The notes below the pieces were generated by a model, which was not told the origin of the DNA, searched no databases, and saw only the letters and a program-made list of their open reading frames with translations. Of a stretch of DNA of 64,000 bases, positions 1 to 8,336 are shown piece by piece. The position numbers and the translations under genes are program-made. The DNA lies in the NCBI GenBank assembly GCA_028281885.1, contig JANQJA010000016.1:124001-188000 (forward strand), read 5' to 3'. The stretch is from Pseudomonadales bacterium (GTDB taxonomy: Bacteria; Pseudomonadota; Gammaproteobacteria; Pseudomonadales; Azotimanducaceae). The stretch's first letter is position 1. Every line of letters begins with the position of its first letter.

Positions 1-1133
1 CTGTCACCTTCAAATGCGTAACGGGCAGTGACCTGCACGCCGGTGGAAGTAAAACTCCTGTCATTGTTGGTGACGTCCAGCGTGTCGGCATCCGTTCCTG
101 TCGAGTCGGTTTGTCCGGTCAACAATTGGTACTCGGTTTGAAAGAAGTTGGGCTGCGAGAGTACTGATTGAAGCGCGGGGCCATCGATAAAGCCATCAAG
201 CTTGTTCCATTCTCGGTCAAACTCGTTTCTGTACCACTTGGTGTTGATGCTCAGATCGTTGGTCAATCTTATGCCGTGATTCAGGTGGAGCGTCAGGTGA
301 TCGGACTGGAAGCGTGCGAGTTGGGAGGCCGCGTAGCGGCGAACCGGATTGTTGTTGAAATCCCCATCGCTCAATCCCAGGTAGGTCTCGTCCGCGTCTT
401 CATCCGCCCAGCCGAGTTTGAGCGTCAGGCGTTGTTCAAGGCCAGTCGCAAAGTCATGTTGAAACTTCAGATTGACTTCGTTGCGGATAAACCCGGTATC
501 GCCCCCGCCATCGAGGTGCTTGAATCCGTCCCCGCCATAGTGATTCCCGTCGACGATATAGGCTGAACGATCAAACCTGTTGCCGTATGTGCCCTGGATC
601 TTTCTGAAGCCGTCCGAACCGGCACTGATATCAGCTTCTGCGATTCGTCGCGCCGGTGTATCGCGGGTTACGAAATTGATCGCGCCCCCTACGGTATGAG
701 GTCCATGCCGGATGGCGCTTGGTCCTTTCAGAATCTCGATGGCGTCCATGCGGATGACATTGGGTACATAGTAGGCAGCCGGTGCCGAGTAGGGTGCGGG
801 CGTGATCAGGACGCCATCTTCCATGACGGTGATTTTCTGGCTGCGATCAGGGGTCGCTCCCCGGATGCCGATATTGGGCCGCAAACCATAGCCATCTTCT
901 TCCCTGATGTAGACACCTGGCGCTGAGCCCAGTGCCTGGTGAAGATCCACGTAGTCAAATCGTTCCAGTTGTTCGGTGTCGATAAATGTTCCTGAACCCG
1001 GAACATGTCGTATATCGTCGCTCGACCCAATGACGACGATTTCTTCAAGAACGTTACGATCGCCGCCGGCCAGGCAGCTGGCGGAAGTGGTCAGGAGAGT
1101 TGCCAGGATTGTGATTCGTATGGTTTTAATCAT
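1..1133 (-). CDS. TonB-dependent outer-membrane receptor, FecA-like (C-terminal part beyond window)
   Basis: The frame is open from an ATG at 1133 to the window edge, giving about 377 N-terminal codons. The protein starts with a signal peptide (MIKTIRITILATLL... then SCLAGG) and has a TonB-box-like EEIVVIG at residues 30-36. The plug domain follows, with GIRGATPDRSQKITVMEDG and a later PSAIRHGPHTVGGAINFVT stretch. The MEDG-V-ITPAPYSAPAAYY wording is typical of FecA-like ferric-chelate receptors. Family members import iron chelates across the outer membrane using TonB energy. The start overlaps the stop of the upstream imelysin gene by 8 bases, so translation is probably coupled. Iron is inferred from the neighbours and the Fur-box candidate at 4121-4139; the actual ligand cannot be read from this part. 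Most of the beta-barrel lies outside the window. Confidence 0.9.
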   Translation of the reverse strand, partial: MIKTIRITILATLLTTSASCLAGGDRNVLEEIVVIGSSDDIRHVPGSGTFIDTEQLERFDYVDLHQALGSAPGVYIREEDGYGLRPNIGIRGATPDRSQKITVMEDGVLITPAPYSAPAAYYVPNVIRMDAIEILKGPSAIRHGPHTVGGAINFVTRDTPARRIAEADISAGSDGFRKIQGTYGNRFDRSAYIVDGNHYGGDGFKHLDGGGDTGFIRNEVNLKFQHDFATGLEQRLTLKLGWADEDADETYLGLSDGDFNNNPVRRYAASQLARFQSDHLTLHLNHGIRLTNDLSINTKWYRNEFDREWNKLDGFIDGPALQSVLSQPNFFQTEYQLLTGQTDSTGTDADTLDVTNNDRSFTSTGVQVTARYAFEGD

Positions 1134-2364
1134 TATCGGACTGCGCGCTGTCTGGAATCATGACGCCGACGATGGTGACGAAATCGATCTTCAGGTCGTC
1201 GGTGATTTTTTTGATGGAACCCAACAGGCGACAGGCTGACAGGTCTGCTGCCTGGTCGGGGTTTGCGAAAGCATTGCTGCATTCGGTCGCATCGTCTTCA
1301 TTTTCTATCGATAACACCTGCGCGTTCAGTGACGTGGTACTTGCATCAATGATCGCTACCGCCTCATCGACGTTTTCCACGAAACGGGCAGATACTTCCT
1401 CAAAACCTTCCGCACTGATGTGATCGTCGAATCCCAATCCTTCGCCGCCCGTGAATAGCGTGCTAAACGCAAGCAGGTTGTTTCGGATGTTGGTCAGCGA
1501 ATTCTCACTGTAGCTTGATTCAACGGTATTCGGGCAGGCCAGCGACGAGCAGGCGTCATTGATGCCCGTCGGAATTCCAAGCTTCTGGTCCTTGACCAGC
1601 TTGTCCAGCGCGAAGAGGCCGTCGGTGAGTAGCTGAAGCGTGTCCCCGGCCCCGGCTTCGTCGACAAACGCCGCTCGATAGCCGGTCCATTGATCGGCCA
1701 GGTCTCCGGCAGCCGATGCGACGTCGGTCGAGATCAGCTTCGCCAGTGAACAGCGCATCGATTTACGTTCCGTTTCCGTCAAATCATCCCAGGTTTGTGT
1801 TTCCGGAACCTGGGGAGCACAGGTGTGACCGAGATTGTCGTTGAACAGGAGATACTCCACGGCACCGAATCCCCTTTGGTTGAGGGCCCGGGTTGATATG
1901 CTGAAGTCGGCGTTGGCGGCGAGAATGGCGGACTGGTCGACGCCACAGGTGCTCAGGTTGCCGCTGGCGTAGGACAGAATACGATTTCGCAGCGTGCCAC
2001 CGTTCTCCTGCGCCGGTCCTATGGCGTGCATTTCTGTTGTCTGGATGTCCGCCATCACCTGGCGCCAAGCGTCCTGTGCGTTGTCCAGACTGGATTCCTC
2101 ATCAGCGGTACCGATGGCATCGCAATAGAGAGCCAGGGAGGCTGACTCGGCGGCAAAGTCGCTTGTGCTGATGGCGAGTTCGTCATAGTTGGGAATGATG
2201 ATCGCATCCGTCATCTGCGTAATCATGGCGACCAGGTCGAATTCAGGTTCAGGCACAGCGCCGCCGTCAGTCTCGGGCGGCGTCGTGTTCGGGTCAACGG
2301 AATCGTCAACGCCACAAGCTGTGAGCAGGATGAAAAAGGATGTCAGCAGGAGCTTCTTGCTCAT
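1126..2364 (-). CDS. imelysin-like (peptidase M75 family) lipoprotein
   Basis: 412 residues starting with a lipoprotein signal whose lipobox is LTAC, so Cys17 would be the lipidated residue. The body is alpha-helical and matches the imelysin/IrpA fold in style. RGFGAVEYLLF at about 164-174 lines up with the family's GxHxxE signature, but the histidine position is glycine. Paired cysteines (for example DACSSLAC) suggest an exported protein. Imelysins are iron-regulated periplasmic or surface proteins; despite the name, most have no shown peptidase activity and are thought to bind iron or haem-related ligands. The gene sits between a DUF4856 lipoprotein gene (45 bases upstream, with an intercistronic hairpin) and the TonB receptor gene (8-base overlap). 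A role in iron acquisition is inferred from this context. Confidence 0.85.
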   Translation of the reverse strand: MSKKLLLTSFFILLTACGVDDSVDPNTTPPETDGGAVPEPEFDLVAMITQMTDAIIIPNYDELAISTSDFAAESASLALYCDAIGTADEESSLDNAQDAWRQVMADIQTTEMHAIGPAQENGGTLRNRILSYASGNLSTCGVDQSAILAANADFSISTRALNQRGFGAVEYLLFNDNLGHTCAPQVPETQTWDDLTETERKSMRCSLAKLISTDVASAAGDLADQWTGYRAAFVDEAGAGDTLQLLTDGLFALDKLVKDQKLGIPTGINDACSSLACPNTVESSYSENSLTNIRNNLLAFSTLFTGGEGLGFDDHISAEGFEEVSARFVENVDEAVAIIDASTTSLNAQVLSIENEDDATECSNAFANPDQAADLSACRLLGSIKKITDDLKIDFVTIVGVMIPDSAQSDND

Positions 2365-2384
2365 AGGTATCTACCTTGAAATTG

Positions 2385-2402
2385 GCCGCCCCGGAGGGCG
2401 GC
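2385..2402 (-). other. intercistronic hairpin in the iron operon
   Basis: Perfect inverted repeat GCCGCCC-(4-base loop)-GGGCGGC in the 45-base gap between the DUF4856 gene and the imelysin gene. No T-run follows in the direction of transcription, so it is unlikely to be a full terminator. It could set the relative expression of upstream and downstream cistrons or protect the 3' end of the upstream message. The imelysin gene's AAGG-type ribosome site lies a few bases past it. Confidence 0.5.
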
Positions 2403-2409
2403 GCCAACC

Positions 2410-4080
2410 TTACCAGTTTTCGACGACGCTGGGGTCGAATTCGTACGCTTGTTCAAGAATATCCCTCGCCGTTTGCAGATCCGACAGATAGGCATCGATC
2501 GCTTCCTGGGCGGTACCCGTCGGCGGCATGCCGTTCTGGGATCCGTCAGCCAGAACGGGCGCGTCACCCATCAGGCTCAACACCGTTTTCAGGTCATCCA
2601 GGTCAATCCCTTCGACAGAACCGTCTCTGAAAGGCGAGAAGGGCGAGAACTGCAGGGTCAGTGCGAACCCTTTCATCTCGCCCCAGTGCTTGGCCATATC
2701 GAGAAAGTTATCGAGATCGGCGAAATCCGGGGCCACATAGTCATTCATGTCGGCCGAGGTGTCGTTGATGTAGTGAATGACCGTGGCGGCTACACACTTT
2801 TCCCAGGTCTTGGCCGCGATACTGATCTGTGCGTCCAGTACGGCCTCCTCGGCATCGGTCAGTTCACCCGCATGGGATGCGTTGCGCATGATCTGCCTGC
2901 CAAGCAGGAACGCGTCCATGGCTTCCCTGGAGAAATCTGTAGCACCGTCGGAACCCCGGTCCCGTTTGGCACAGTTCTGCGCATGTCCGAACACGAACTC
3001 GCTACGAATGTCGATACTGCCGTCCCCGTTCGTATCGTTGTAACCGTTGCCAAATTCGGCTCTGCCGCCCTTGGCGGCGGCTTCGTCGTCGGTATAGTCG
3101 TTCATGTTACGGGCAGCACCGTAGTAACCGAATGCCTCGTCGAAATCATGTTCGCCGGCGGTGTAGGGGGATGTGCCCTCCTGGCCGAGAGAGTTTGCGA
3201 AATCGGTTTGAAAATAGTCGTTGGTGCCCTGCGAAAGCGACACGGCGCCACCCAGGAACTTCTGCATCAGCTGGCGATAGTCCCGACCGACGGCATCCAC
3301 CGTTACTCTGTCGAGGGGAACTGCCGGATCGCTTACGGTACTGATGGTCGGTATAGTGCCATCGGCCGCCTCGGCAGCAAGGCGGTCAATATAGTAGTGA
3401 ACGAGTTCGATGGGCAGTGGGTCGCCGTCGAGTCCGTCTTCCCAGCCGAAAAACTCATCGCCAATCAGTCGGGAAGTCTCACCGCCACCTTCTCCGTTAC
3501 CGCCGGCGATCTTCCCGTCCAGATTTTTCCCGGTGCTGATGTCACCGTAGTTGGGACCGGGAATCACCGGTTCGCCGCCGGATACGGTGAAGTCATGAGG
3601 CGTGTCGTCGGCGCCATCGCCGTTGATGAAGAAGCTCAGTTCGGCGTCGATGGTCGTTTCTTCCCCCGGGCGTTCAGTGAGACCCACCACGGCATCGACC
3701 AGTTCGAGCATCATGACGTGCCTGGCGGTTTGTCCGGTGTAGCTGACGGCAGACGCGCCGACTTCCAGGGCGCTGTCGTAGACATAGGTGGTGGGAATGG
3801 GATCACACGCATCGCCTTCGCCGTTGGCGTCACTGTCGGTTTGTTCCGCATTGGCGTCACTGAGGCAATTGTCCCCGTTGTCGCCGACACCGTCCGAGTC
3901 AGTGTCTGTGGTTTCGTTGGGATCATTGGGGAAGGCGTCATTGGTATCCGCGACACCGTCGCCGTCCGAGTCAGTGGGGGCCTGCTGTACTGGCGGGCTG
4001 TCGGAACCGCCATCGCCACAACCATAGACTGTCAACACTACCAGGGCGAACAGGATCGACCGGATTGCGCTCGTTTTCAT
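2410..4080 (-). CDS. DUF4856 lipoprotein with thrombospondin type-3 (calcium-binding) repeats
   Basis: 556 residues from the ATG at 4080, chosen because a GAGAG ribosome site precedes it and a lipoprotein signal follows (lipobox VYGC, Cys21). The frame opens earlier, at 4128. Residues about 37-93 are Asp-rich thrombospondin type-3 repeats (DSDGDGVADTNDAF, DTDSDGVGDNGDNC), which bind calcium in known proteins. The remaining 450 residues match what I know of DUF4856, a secreted family of unknown function often found beside imelysins, with segments such as DEAFGYYGAARN and GYNDTNGDGSIDIRSE. It is the first gene of an operon with the imelysin and TonB receptor genes, directly behind the Fur-box candidate. 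A surface or periplasmic partner in iron uptake is inferred, not shown. Confidence 0.82.
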   Translation of the reverse strand: MKTSAIRSILFALVVLTVYGCGDGGSDSPPVQQAPTDSDGDGVADTNDAFPNDPNETTDTDSDGVGDNGDNCLSDANAEQTDSDANGEGDACDPIPTTYVYDSALEVGASAVSYTGQTARHVMMLELVDAVVGLTERPGEETTIDAELSFFINGDGADDTPHDFTVSGGEPVIPGPNYGDISTGKNLDGKIAGGNGEGGGETSRLIGDEFFGWEDGLDGDPLPIELVHYYIDRLAAEAADGTIPTISTVSDPAVPLDRVTVDAVGRDYRQLMQKFLGGAVSLSQGTNDYFQTDFANSLGQEGTSPYTAGEHDFDEAFGYYGAARNMNDYTDDEAAAKGGRAEFGNGYNDTNGDGSIDIRSEFVFGHAQNCAKRDRGSDGATDFSREAMDAFLLGRQIMRNASHAGELTDAEEAVLDAQISIAAKTWEKCVAATVIHYINDTSADMNDYVAPDFADLDNFLDMAKHWGEMKGFALTLQFSPFSPFRDGSVEGIDLDDLKTVLSLMGDAPVLADGSQNGMPPTGTAQEAIDAYLSDLQTARDILEQAYEFDPSVVENW

Positions 4081-4120
4081 TATTCTCTCACTTCTCATTG
4101 GTGGAAATCTGAATCTTATC

Positions 4121-4139
4121 GAGAACAATTATCATTAGC
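4121..4139. promoter_or_regulatory. candidate Fur box
   Basis: The 19 bases GAGAACAATTATCATTAGC match the classical Fur consensus GATAATGATAATCATTATC at 14 of 19 positions. The site is 41 bases upstream of the DUF4856 start and between divergent genes, so it could also act on the lipoprotein gene at 4242. Iron repression of the operon is inferred from this match and the presence of a TonB receptor. Confidence 0.6.
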
Positions 4140-4241
4140 AACAAAGAACGGGAATTGTTACCTTGGTAACTTTCTGAAATACAAATACTTTGCTTACCTG
4201 TAAGCTATGTCTCGGCTATTTCATAGCGAGAGGGAGAGACG

Positions 4242-4703
4242 ATGTCCGTTCGATTTATCCGCGTGACGACGATAAGTCTGATACTGGCCGGGCTGGTCAG
4301 CGCCTGCTCGGAGTCATCCATTCCATTTTCCGGCGGGGCACTGGAAGGCACCGTGGTCCCGGCGCCTGAGGATTGGTCGGAGGTCGCCGCCCAGGAAGTG
4401 ATCAAACTTGAGACCAACCCCGGCGAACCCTATTCGGTCAATCTGTGGATTATCGGTATGGACCAGATGCTCTATGTTCACGCGGGCGTCAACCGGACCA
4501 CCTGGGTTGAACATATGGAAGCTGATCCAACGGTGCGGTTGGGCAGTGAAGGTGAGATCTACTCACTGGTTTCTGAGCGGGTAACCGATCAGGACGAATT
4601 CGATGGGTTTAGCGAGGTCTACAAGGAAAAGTACGGTCGCTATCCCCGTAATCGGGATATCAATGAAGCCTATCTCTATCGGCTGACACCTGGCGGCCCT
4701 TAA
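4242..4703 (+). CDS. small lipoprotein with a split-barrel (DUF2255-like) domain
   Basis: 153 residues preceded by a strong GAGGGAGAG ribosome site. It begins with a lipoprotein signal (lipobox VSAC, Cys22). The mature part reads VNLWIIGMDQMLYVHAG, then WVEHMEADPTVRL and VTDQDEFDGFSEVYKEKYGR. That pattern resembles DUF2255 and related FMN/F420-binding split-barrel proteins of the pyridoxamine-phosphate-oxidase fold. Being membrane-anchored is unusual for this fold, and no function can be assigned. It is transcribed away from the iron operon with the Fur-box candidate between them, and its stop interlocks with the stop of the convergent metzincin gene (TTAA shared). Family assignment is by remembered pattern only. 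Confidence 0.65.
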   Translation: MSVRFIRVTTISLILAGLVSACSESSIPFSGGALEGTVVPAPEDWSEVAAQEVIKLETNPGEPYSVNLWIIGMDQMLYVHAGVNRTTWVEHMEADPTVRLGSEGEIYSLVSERVTDQDEFDGFSEVYKEKYGRYPRNRDINEAYLYRLTPGGP

Positions 4704-6391
4704 TTGTCTGGTCCCGGCTCCGCGATCGGGGCAAAGTAGATGACCGCTTTCTGGTCGGGACTCAAGGATGTCTTCGGGACGTGGAGTGCGTTGGTCCAGA
4801 ACATTGGGTTCAGACCATCGGGACATTCACTGGTATCGGGAAGATTGTCATTGTCGTCGTCGTGAGATCGCTGACATTCCGGCGTGTCTGCGATGATGTC
4901 GTGGGTGAAGTTGCTCTCGGTCGTGTGGAACAGCCCGAGCAGATGACCCATTTCGTGAAAGGCAAACTCTGCCGTGGTGCGGGCGTGAATGTCGGGAATG
5001 TCCGCAGTCACCGTGGCATTGATGATGACGCCGTTGCGCGGGTTACGGCTGCCCAGTACACCGGGTATCCCGGGCGCAATGCCGATCCGTCCACCGCCTT
5101 CGGTAAAACTCTCGATGAAGAACAGGTTGACTGCATCAGGATCGCCCAGGCTGATCAGTTCGGCGGTGATTGCGTTCTCGAAGCTACTGGATACTTCAAC
5201 GAACATTGGATTGGTCAGATTGATTGTGGGCCGAAGTGTAACTGTGATGCCGTTGGCTTCGGCCAGCGATACGAAATGGGTAATAATTTCTGCAAACCGG
5301 ATTGCGTCAACGGCTGATGTTGTCAGGAACGGGCGCACCGCCAGGGTCGCAGGCAATGGCCTGGAACTGTCCGGTTTCGGACCCACCCGGATCGCCAGTT
5401 GCAACTGCTGTGAAGCGGGCGCCAGATCATCAAGCGAGGAAGCGAGGGTCCCGACGCGAAACGTCCAGGTGCCTTTCGGTGATGATTGTTCCGGCAGACG
5501 GGGACGGCTTGCGACGCAGATGCCGCTATCGCAGAACAGATGCTCGCGGGTCAGGGGGCTGACCGGACTCGTTGGGGTGGCAAGAGTCACGATGAGCAAC
5601 TCGTCCCCGGTACCGGTATTGCTACCGATCATCCCGAGCTGAAAAGAGACTGTATTCGGTGGAATCACCATGTCCTGAGCCGGAGAGGCGAGCACTGGCC
5701 CGTCGAAACCTGACAGATTAAGCGATGTGTAGCCGGTGCCGGGCACTGGCAGCGGAGTCACGATGAGTGAGGTATCGGTAATCGGTTTAACTGTAATCGT
5801 CGCTGTCGCGATGTTGCTGATGGCGCCACTGTTATCGGCGACCTGAAAATCGAAAGTGTCTGTTCCGGTAAAGTTTTCTGGCGGCGTGTAGGACACCCTG
5901 CCGTTGCCAATCGCCTGAACGCTGCCTAGGTTGGTCACAACGACGATCACGTTGCCGTCCAGCGTGCCGTCCGGATCTTCAGCGCTCAGGGTAACGTCTA
6001 TCTCTGCTGTGTCATTTTCCGTGACCTCGGTGCTGAAGTCGGCAGCAATCGGGCGCGCGTTTACACTGATAACAACGCTGGCACTTAGCGTTCGGTCATC
6101 GTTACCCATTACCTGGTAGCTAAAAGAGATGTCGCCAGTGAAGGACGGTTCCGACGTGTAGAAAATGCTGGCCCCCTGAACCTCGGCGCTGCCACTCGCA
6201 GGGGGGCTCGATACAGTCAGTGAGGAAGCGACGACGCCGATATCGTTCGCGAGCACGGGTACGGTAACAGACTCTCCCTGATTGATCGCCGCTGCATCGC
6301 TATTGGCCAGGCTGACGGGAGAGGGCGAACTGCCACCGCCACCACAAGCTGATAACAGAATAGGCAGGACTGGCGATAGCAGGTATCTCAC
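4700..6391 (-). CDS. secreted metzincin (M43-like) lipoprotein with Ig/cadherin-like repeats
   Basis: 563 residues from a GTG start at 6391, with lipobox LLSAC followed by a Gly/Ser-rich linker. Residues about 30-210 form two Ig/cadherin-like repeats of the 'NDxG...FTGDISFSYQV' and 'ENFTGTDTFDFQVAD' type seen in surface adhesins. Near the C-terminus is the full metzincin zinc site HEMGHLLGLFH (about 479-489), followed by HDIIADTPEC and a likely Met-turn in LNPMFW (about 530). The spacing to DTPxC resembles family M43 (pappalysin/cytophagalysin) proteases. An extracellular or outer-membrane protease is the best reading; the substrate is unknown. No clear ribosome site precedes the GTG. It lies 33 bases after cysE on the same strand and may be co-transcribed with it. 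Confidence 0.82.
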   Translation of the reverse strand: MRYLLSPVLPILLSACGGGGSSPSPVSLANSDAAAINQGESVTVPVLANDIGVVASSLTVSSPPASGSAEVQGASIFYTSEPSFTGDISFSYQVMGNDDRTLSASVVISVNARPIAADFSTEVTENDTAEIDVTLSAEDPDGTLDGNVIVVVTNLGSVQAIGNGRVSYTPPENFTGTDTFDFQVADNSGAISNIATATITVKPITDTSLIVTPLPVPGTGYTSLNLSGFDGPVLASPAQDMVIPPNTVSFQLGMIGSNTGTGDELLIVTLATPTSPVSPLTREHLFCDSGICVASRPRLPEQSSPKGTWTFRVGTLASSLDDLAPASQQLQLAIRVGPKPDSSRPLPATLAVRPFLTTSAVDAIRFAEIITHFVSLAEANGITVTLRPTINLTNPMFVEVSSSFENAITAELISLGDPDAVNLFFIESFTEGGGRIGIAPGIPGVLGSRNPRNGVIINATVTADIPDIHARTTAEFAFHEMGHLLGLFHTTESNFTHDIIADTPECQRSHDDDNDNLPDTSECPDGLNPMFWTNALHVPKTSLSPDQKAVIYFAPIAEPGPDN

Positions 6392-6424
6392 ATCGGGATG
6401 ATACAGGCCGCTTGCCGGTGTGTC

Positions 6425-7267
6425 TTAACAGCAGTCCTGATTCATGTTTTCGGCGGGGCAGTCACTGTCGGGTCGGCCGACGATTTCGGCGGGTACACCC
6501 ACCACGGTGGTGTGGGCAGGGACATCACTCATGACGACGCTGCCGGCGCCGACCTTGGCACCTTCGCCGATCTCGATATTGCCGATAATCGAGGCATTGG
6601 CACCGATCATCACTCCGTGGCGAACCTTCGGATGACGGTCGCCCTGATCCTTGCCGGTGCCGCCGAGGGTCACACCGTGCAGGATGGAGACGTCATCCTC
6701 GATCACGGCCGTTTCGCCGATCACCAGTCCGGTTGCATGGTCGAACATGATGCCGCAACCGATCCGGGCGGCGGGATGAATATCGATGCCGAACATGGTG
6801 GATAGCTGGTTCTGCAGGAAGAAAGCCAGACTGTGGCGCTCGTTCTGCCAAAGCCAATGACTGACCCGATGAATCTGCAGTGCATGGAAGCCCTTGTAGA
6901 AAAGGTAGGGCGTTGAGTAGGAATTGCAGGCGGGATCACGGTTTCGAATCGCCTTGATATCGATCTGCGCCGCCCGAATGATGGATGGTTCGGCGGAAAT
7001 AGCTTCCTGGATAATCTCGCGAATGGCCATGCTGGAAACCACAGAACTGTCGAGCTTTGATGCCAGCAGGAAGCTCAGCGAGCCTTCCATGGAGTCATGG
7101 TTCAATACGGTAGCCTGGAAGAAGGTCGCCATGATGGGTTCAAACTCGGCACGCAGGCCCACCTCGTGGCGAATCGCCTGCCACAGTGAGCCAACGGAGG
7201 CGATTTCCGCGATCTTGTCTTCTTCGGCCAGCTCGGCAGCGTAGCGGGCGTCAATGGATGCGTTCAT
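6425..7267 (-). CDS. cysE: serine O-acetyltransferase
   Basis: 280 residues, the usual CysE length, with ribosome site GGAG about 8 bases before the ATG. The N-terminal helical domain contains ARDP-like text (RNRDPACNSYSTPYLFYKGFHALQIHRVSHWLW). It is followed by the left-handed beta-helix of hexapeptide repeats, including DIHPAARIGCGIMFDHATGLVIGETAVIEDDVSILHGVTLGGTG. His in FDHATG and in ILHGVTLGG match the catalytic and binding residues of the family. It acetylates L-serine with acetyl-CoA as the first step of cysteine synthesis. The C-terminal tail ends NMNQDCC, different from the enteric end that binds CysK. It is divergent from nadK across 187 bases in which I see no clear regulatory site. 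Confidence 0.96.
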   Translation of the reverse strand: MNASIDARYAAELAEEDKIAEIASVGSLWQAIRHEVGLRAEFEPIMATFFQATVLNHDSMEGSLSFLLASKLDSSVVSSMAIREIIQEAISAEPSIIRAAQIDIKAIRNRDPACNSYSTPYLFYKGFHALQIHRVSHWLWQNERHSLAFFLQNQLSTMFGIDIHPAARIGCGIMFDHATGLVIGETAVIEDDVSILHGVTLGGTGKDQGDRHPKVRHGVMIGANASIIGNIEIGEGAKVGAGSVVMSDVPAHTTVVGVPAEIVGRPDSDCPAENMNQDCC

Positions 7268-7454
7268 GCAGGGTCTCCGGTTGGACTCTGGCCTTCAGAT
7301 TCTGCGCTCAGGGTGCCGATTGTCCCCGTATTTGCCCTCAAATCAACCCGTAGCACTATTCGTAACGGGAATATGTGCTATGAGGCTCCCTTCATTTCAT
7401 TGAAATCCTGGTGGTCTTTCGCATTTAATGCCTCGTTCAGCTGAGGGAGCAGAC

Positions 7455-8336
7455 ATGTCGACATTCCGAACGGTAGGGCTTGTGGCTCGTAACGGCAGCG
7501 AACTGGTCCGGGAATCCCTCGACCGCGTCACCGCATTTCTTGAAGAGCGGGGTGTGGAAGTGCTGATGTCCCGTGAGGCAGCGACTTTCGCCGATGTGTC
7601 TTATGGCAGAGTCTCTGATACCCCTGAGATGGGCGCGAACTGTGACCTGATCATTGCGGTAGGCGGCGATGGCAACATGCTCGGTACGGCCCGCGTCTAT
7701 GCCCCCTATCAGGTGCCAATCGTCGGCATCAATCGGGGGCGGCTGGGGTTTCTGGCAGACATTCATCCTGATGATATTGATTCGGCGCTGGGCGCGGTGC
7801 TCGCGGGCGACTACACCATCGAAGAACACTTTCTGCTGGAAGGTGAGGTGTCCGTCAAGGGCAATACGGAAGTACCTTGTGCGCTCAATGAGGTGCTGCT
7901 GCACTCGGCAGAGATGCCGCACATGATTGAGTTTGATCTCTATATCGATGGCGCCTTCGTCTACAACCAGTTCTCGGATGGCCTCATCATCGCATCGCCG
8001 ACCGGTTCGACCGCGTATTCCCTGTCAGCGGGCGGCCCGATCATGCACCCTGCGCTCGACGCCGTGGTATTGGTACCCATGTTCCCGCACACATTGAATT
8101 CAAGACCACTGGTGGTGCCTGGGGATTCGGAAATCAAAGTCGTGGTTGGCTCCCATATCGGTGCCACGGCCCGGGTCAGCTTTGACTCCCATGTGGAATT
8201 TGAGATTGAGCCGGGCCAGGCGCTGACGGTGCGAAAGATGTCGCGGAAGCTGCAGCTCATTCATCCGCCGGGTCACAGCTTTTACGATGTCTGCCGGTCA
8301 AAGCTGGACTGGGCGAGCAGGATCGGAGAGGGCTAG
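7455..8336 (+). CDS. nadK: NAD kinase
   Basis: 293 residues from the ATG at 7455, which has GAGGGAG just upstream; the frame opens 27 bases earlier. It shows the kinase signature AVGGDGNML with the catalytic Asp near residue 72. Other family blocks are IVGINRGRLGFLADI, the NEVLLHS block, and ASPTGSTAYSLSAGGPI followed by VLVPMFPHTLNSRPLV. It phosphorylates NAD to NADP in the cytoplasm. It ends in an interlocked stop (CTAG) with the convergent MobA-like gene. The window holds a second, more distant member of the same superfamily at 57676-58647. Confidence 0.97.
   Translation: MSTFRTVGLVARNGSELVRESLDRVTAFLEERGVEVLMSREAATFADVSYGRVSDTPEMGANCDLIIAVGGDGNMLGTARVYAPYQVPIVGINRGRLGFLADIHPDDIDSALGAVLAGDYTIEEHFLLEGEVSVKGNTEVPCALNEVLLHSAEMPHMIEFDLYIDGAFVYNQFSDGLIIASPTGSTAYSLSAGGPIMHPALDAVVLVPMFPHTLNSRPLVVPGDSEIKVVVGSHIGATARVSFDSHVEFEIEPGQALTVRKMSRKLQLIHPPGHSFYDVCRSKLDWASRIGEG

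Noticed and set aside
4157..4170. GTTACC-tt-GGTAAC as a terminator or tRNA fragment
   Set aside because: No T-run and no clover-leaf context; it could be a minor operator but one copy is not enough to call it.
2449..4203. 584-codon plus-strand frame across the DUF4856 gene
   Set aside because: It is the mirror of a real lipoprotein gene with signal peptide, repeats and ribosome site on the other strand; its translation has no domain character.
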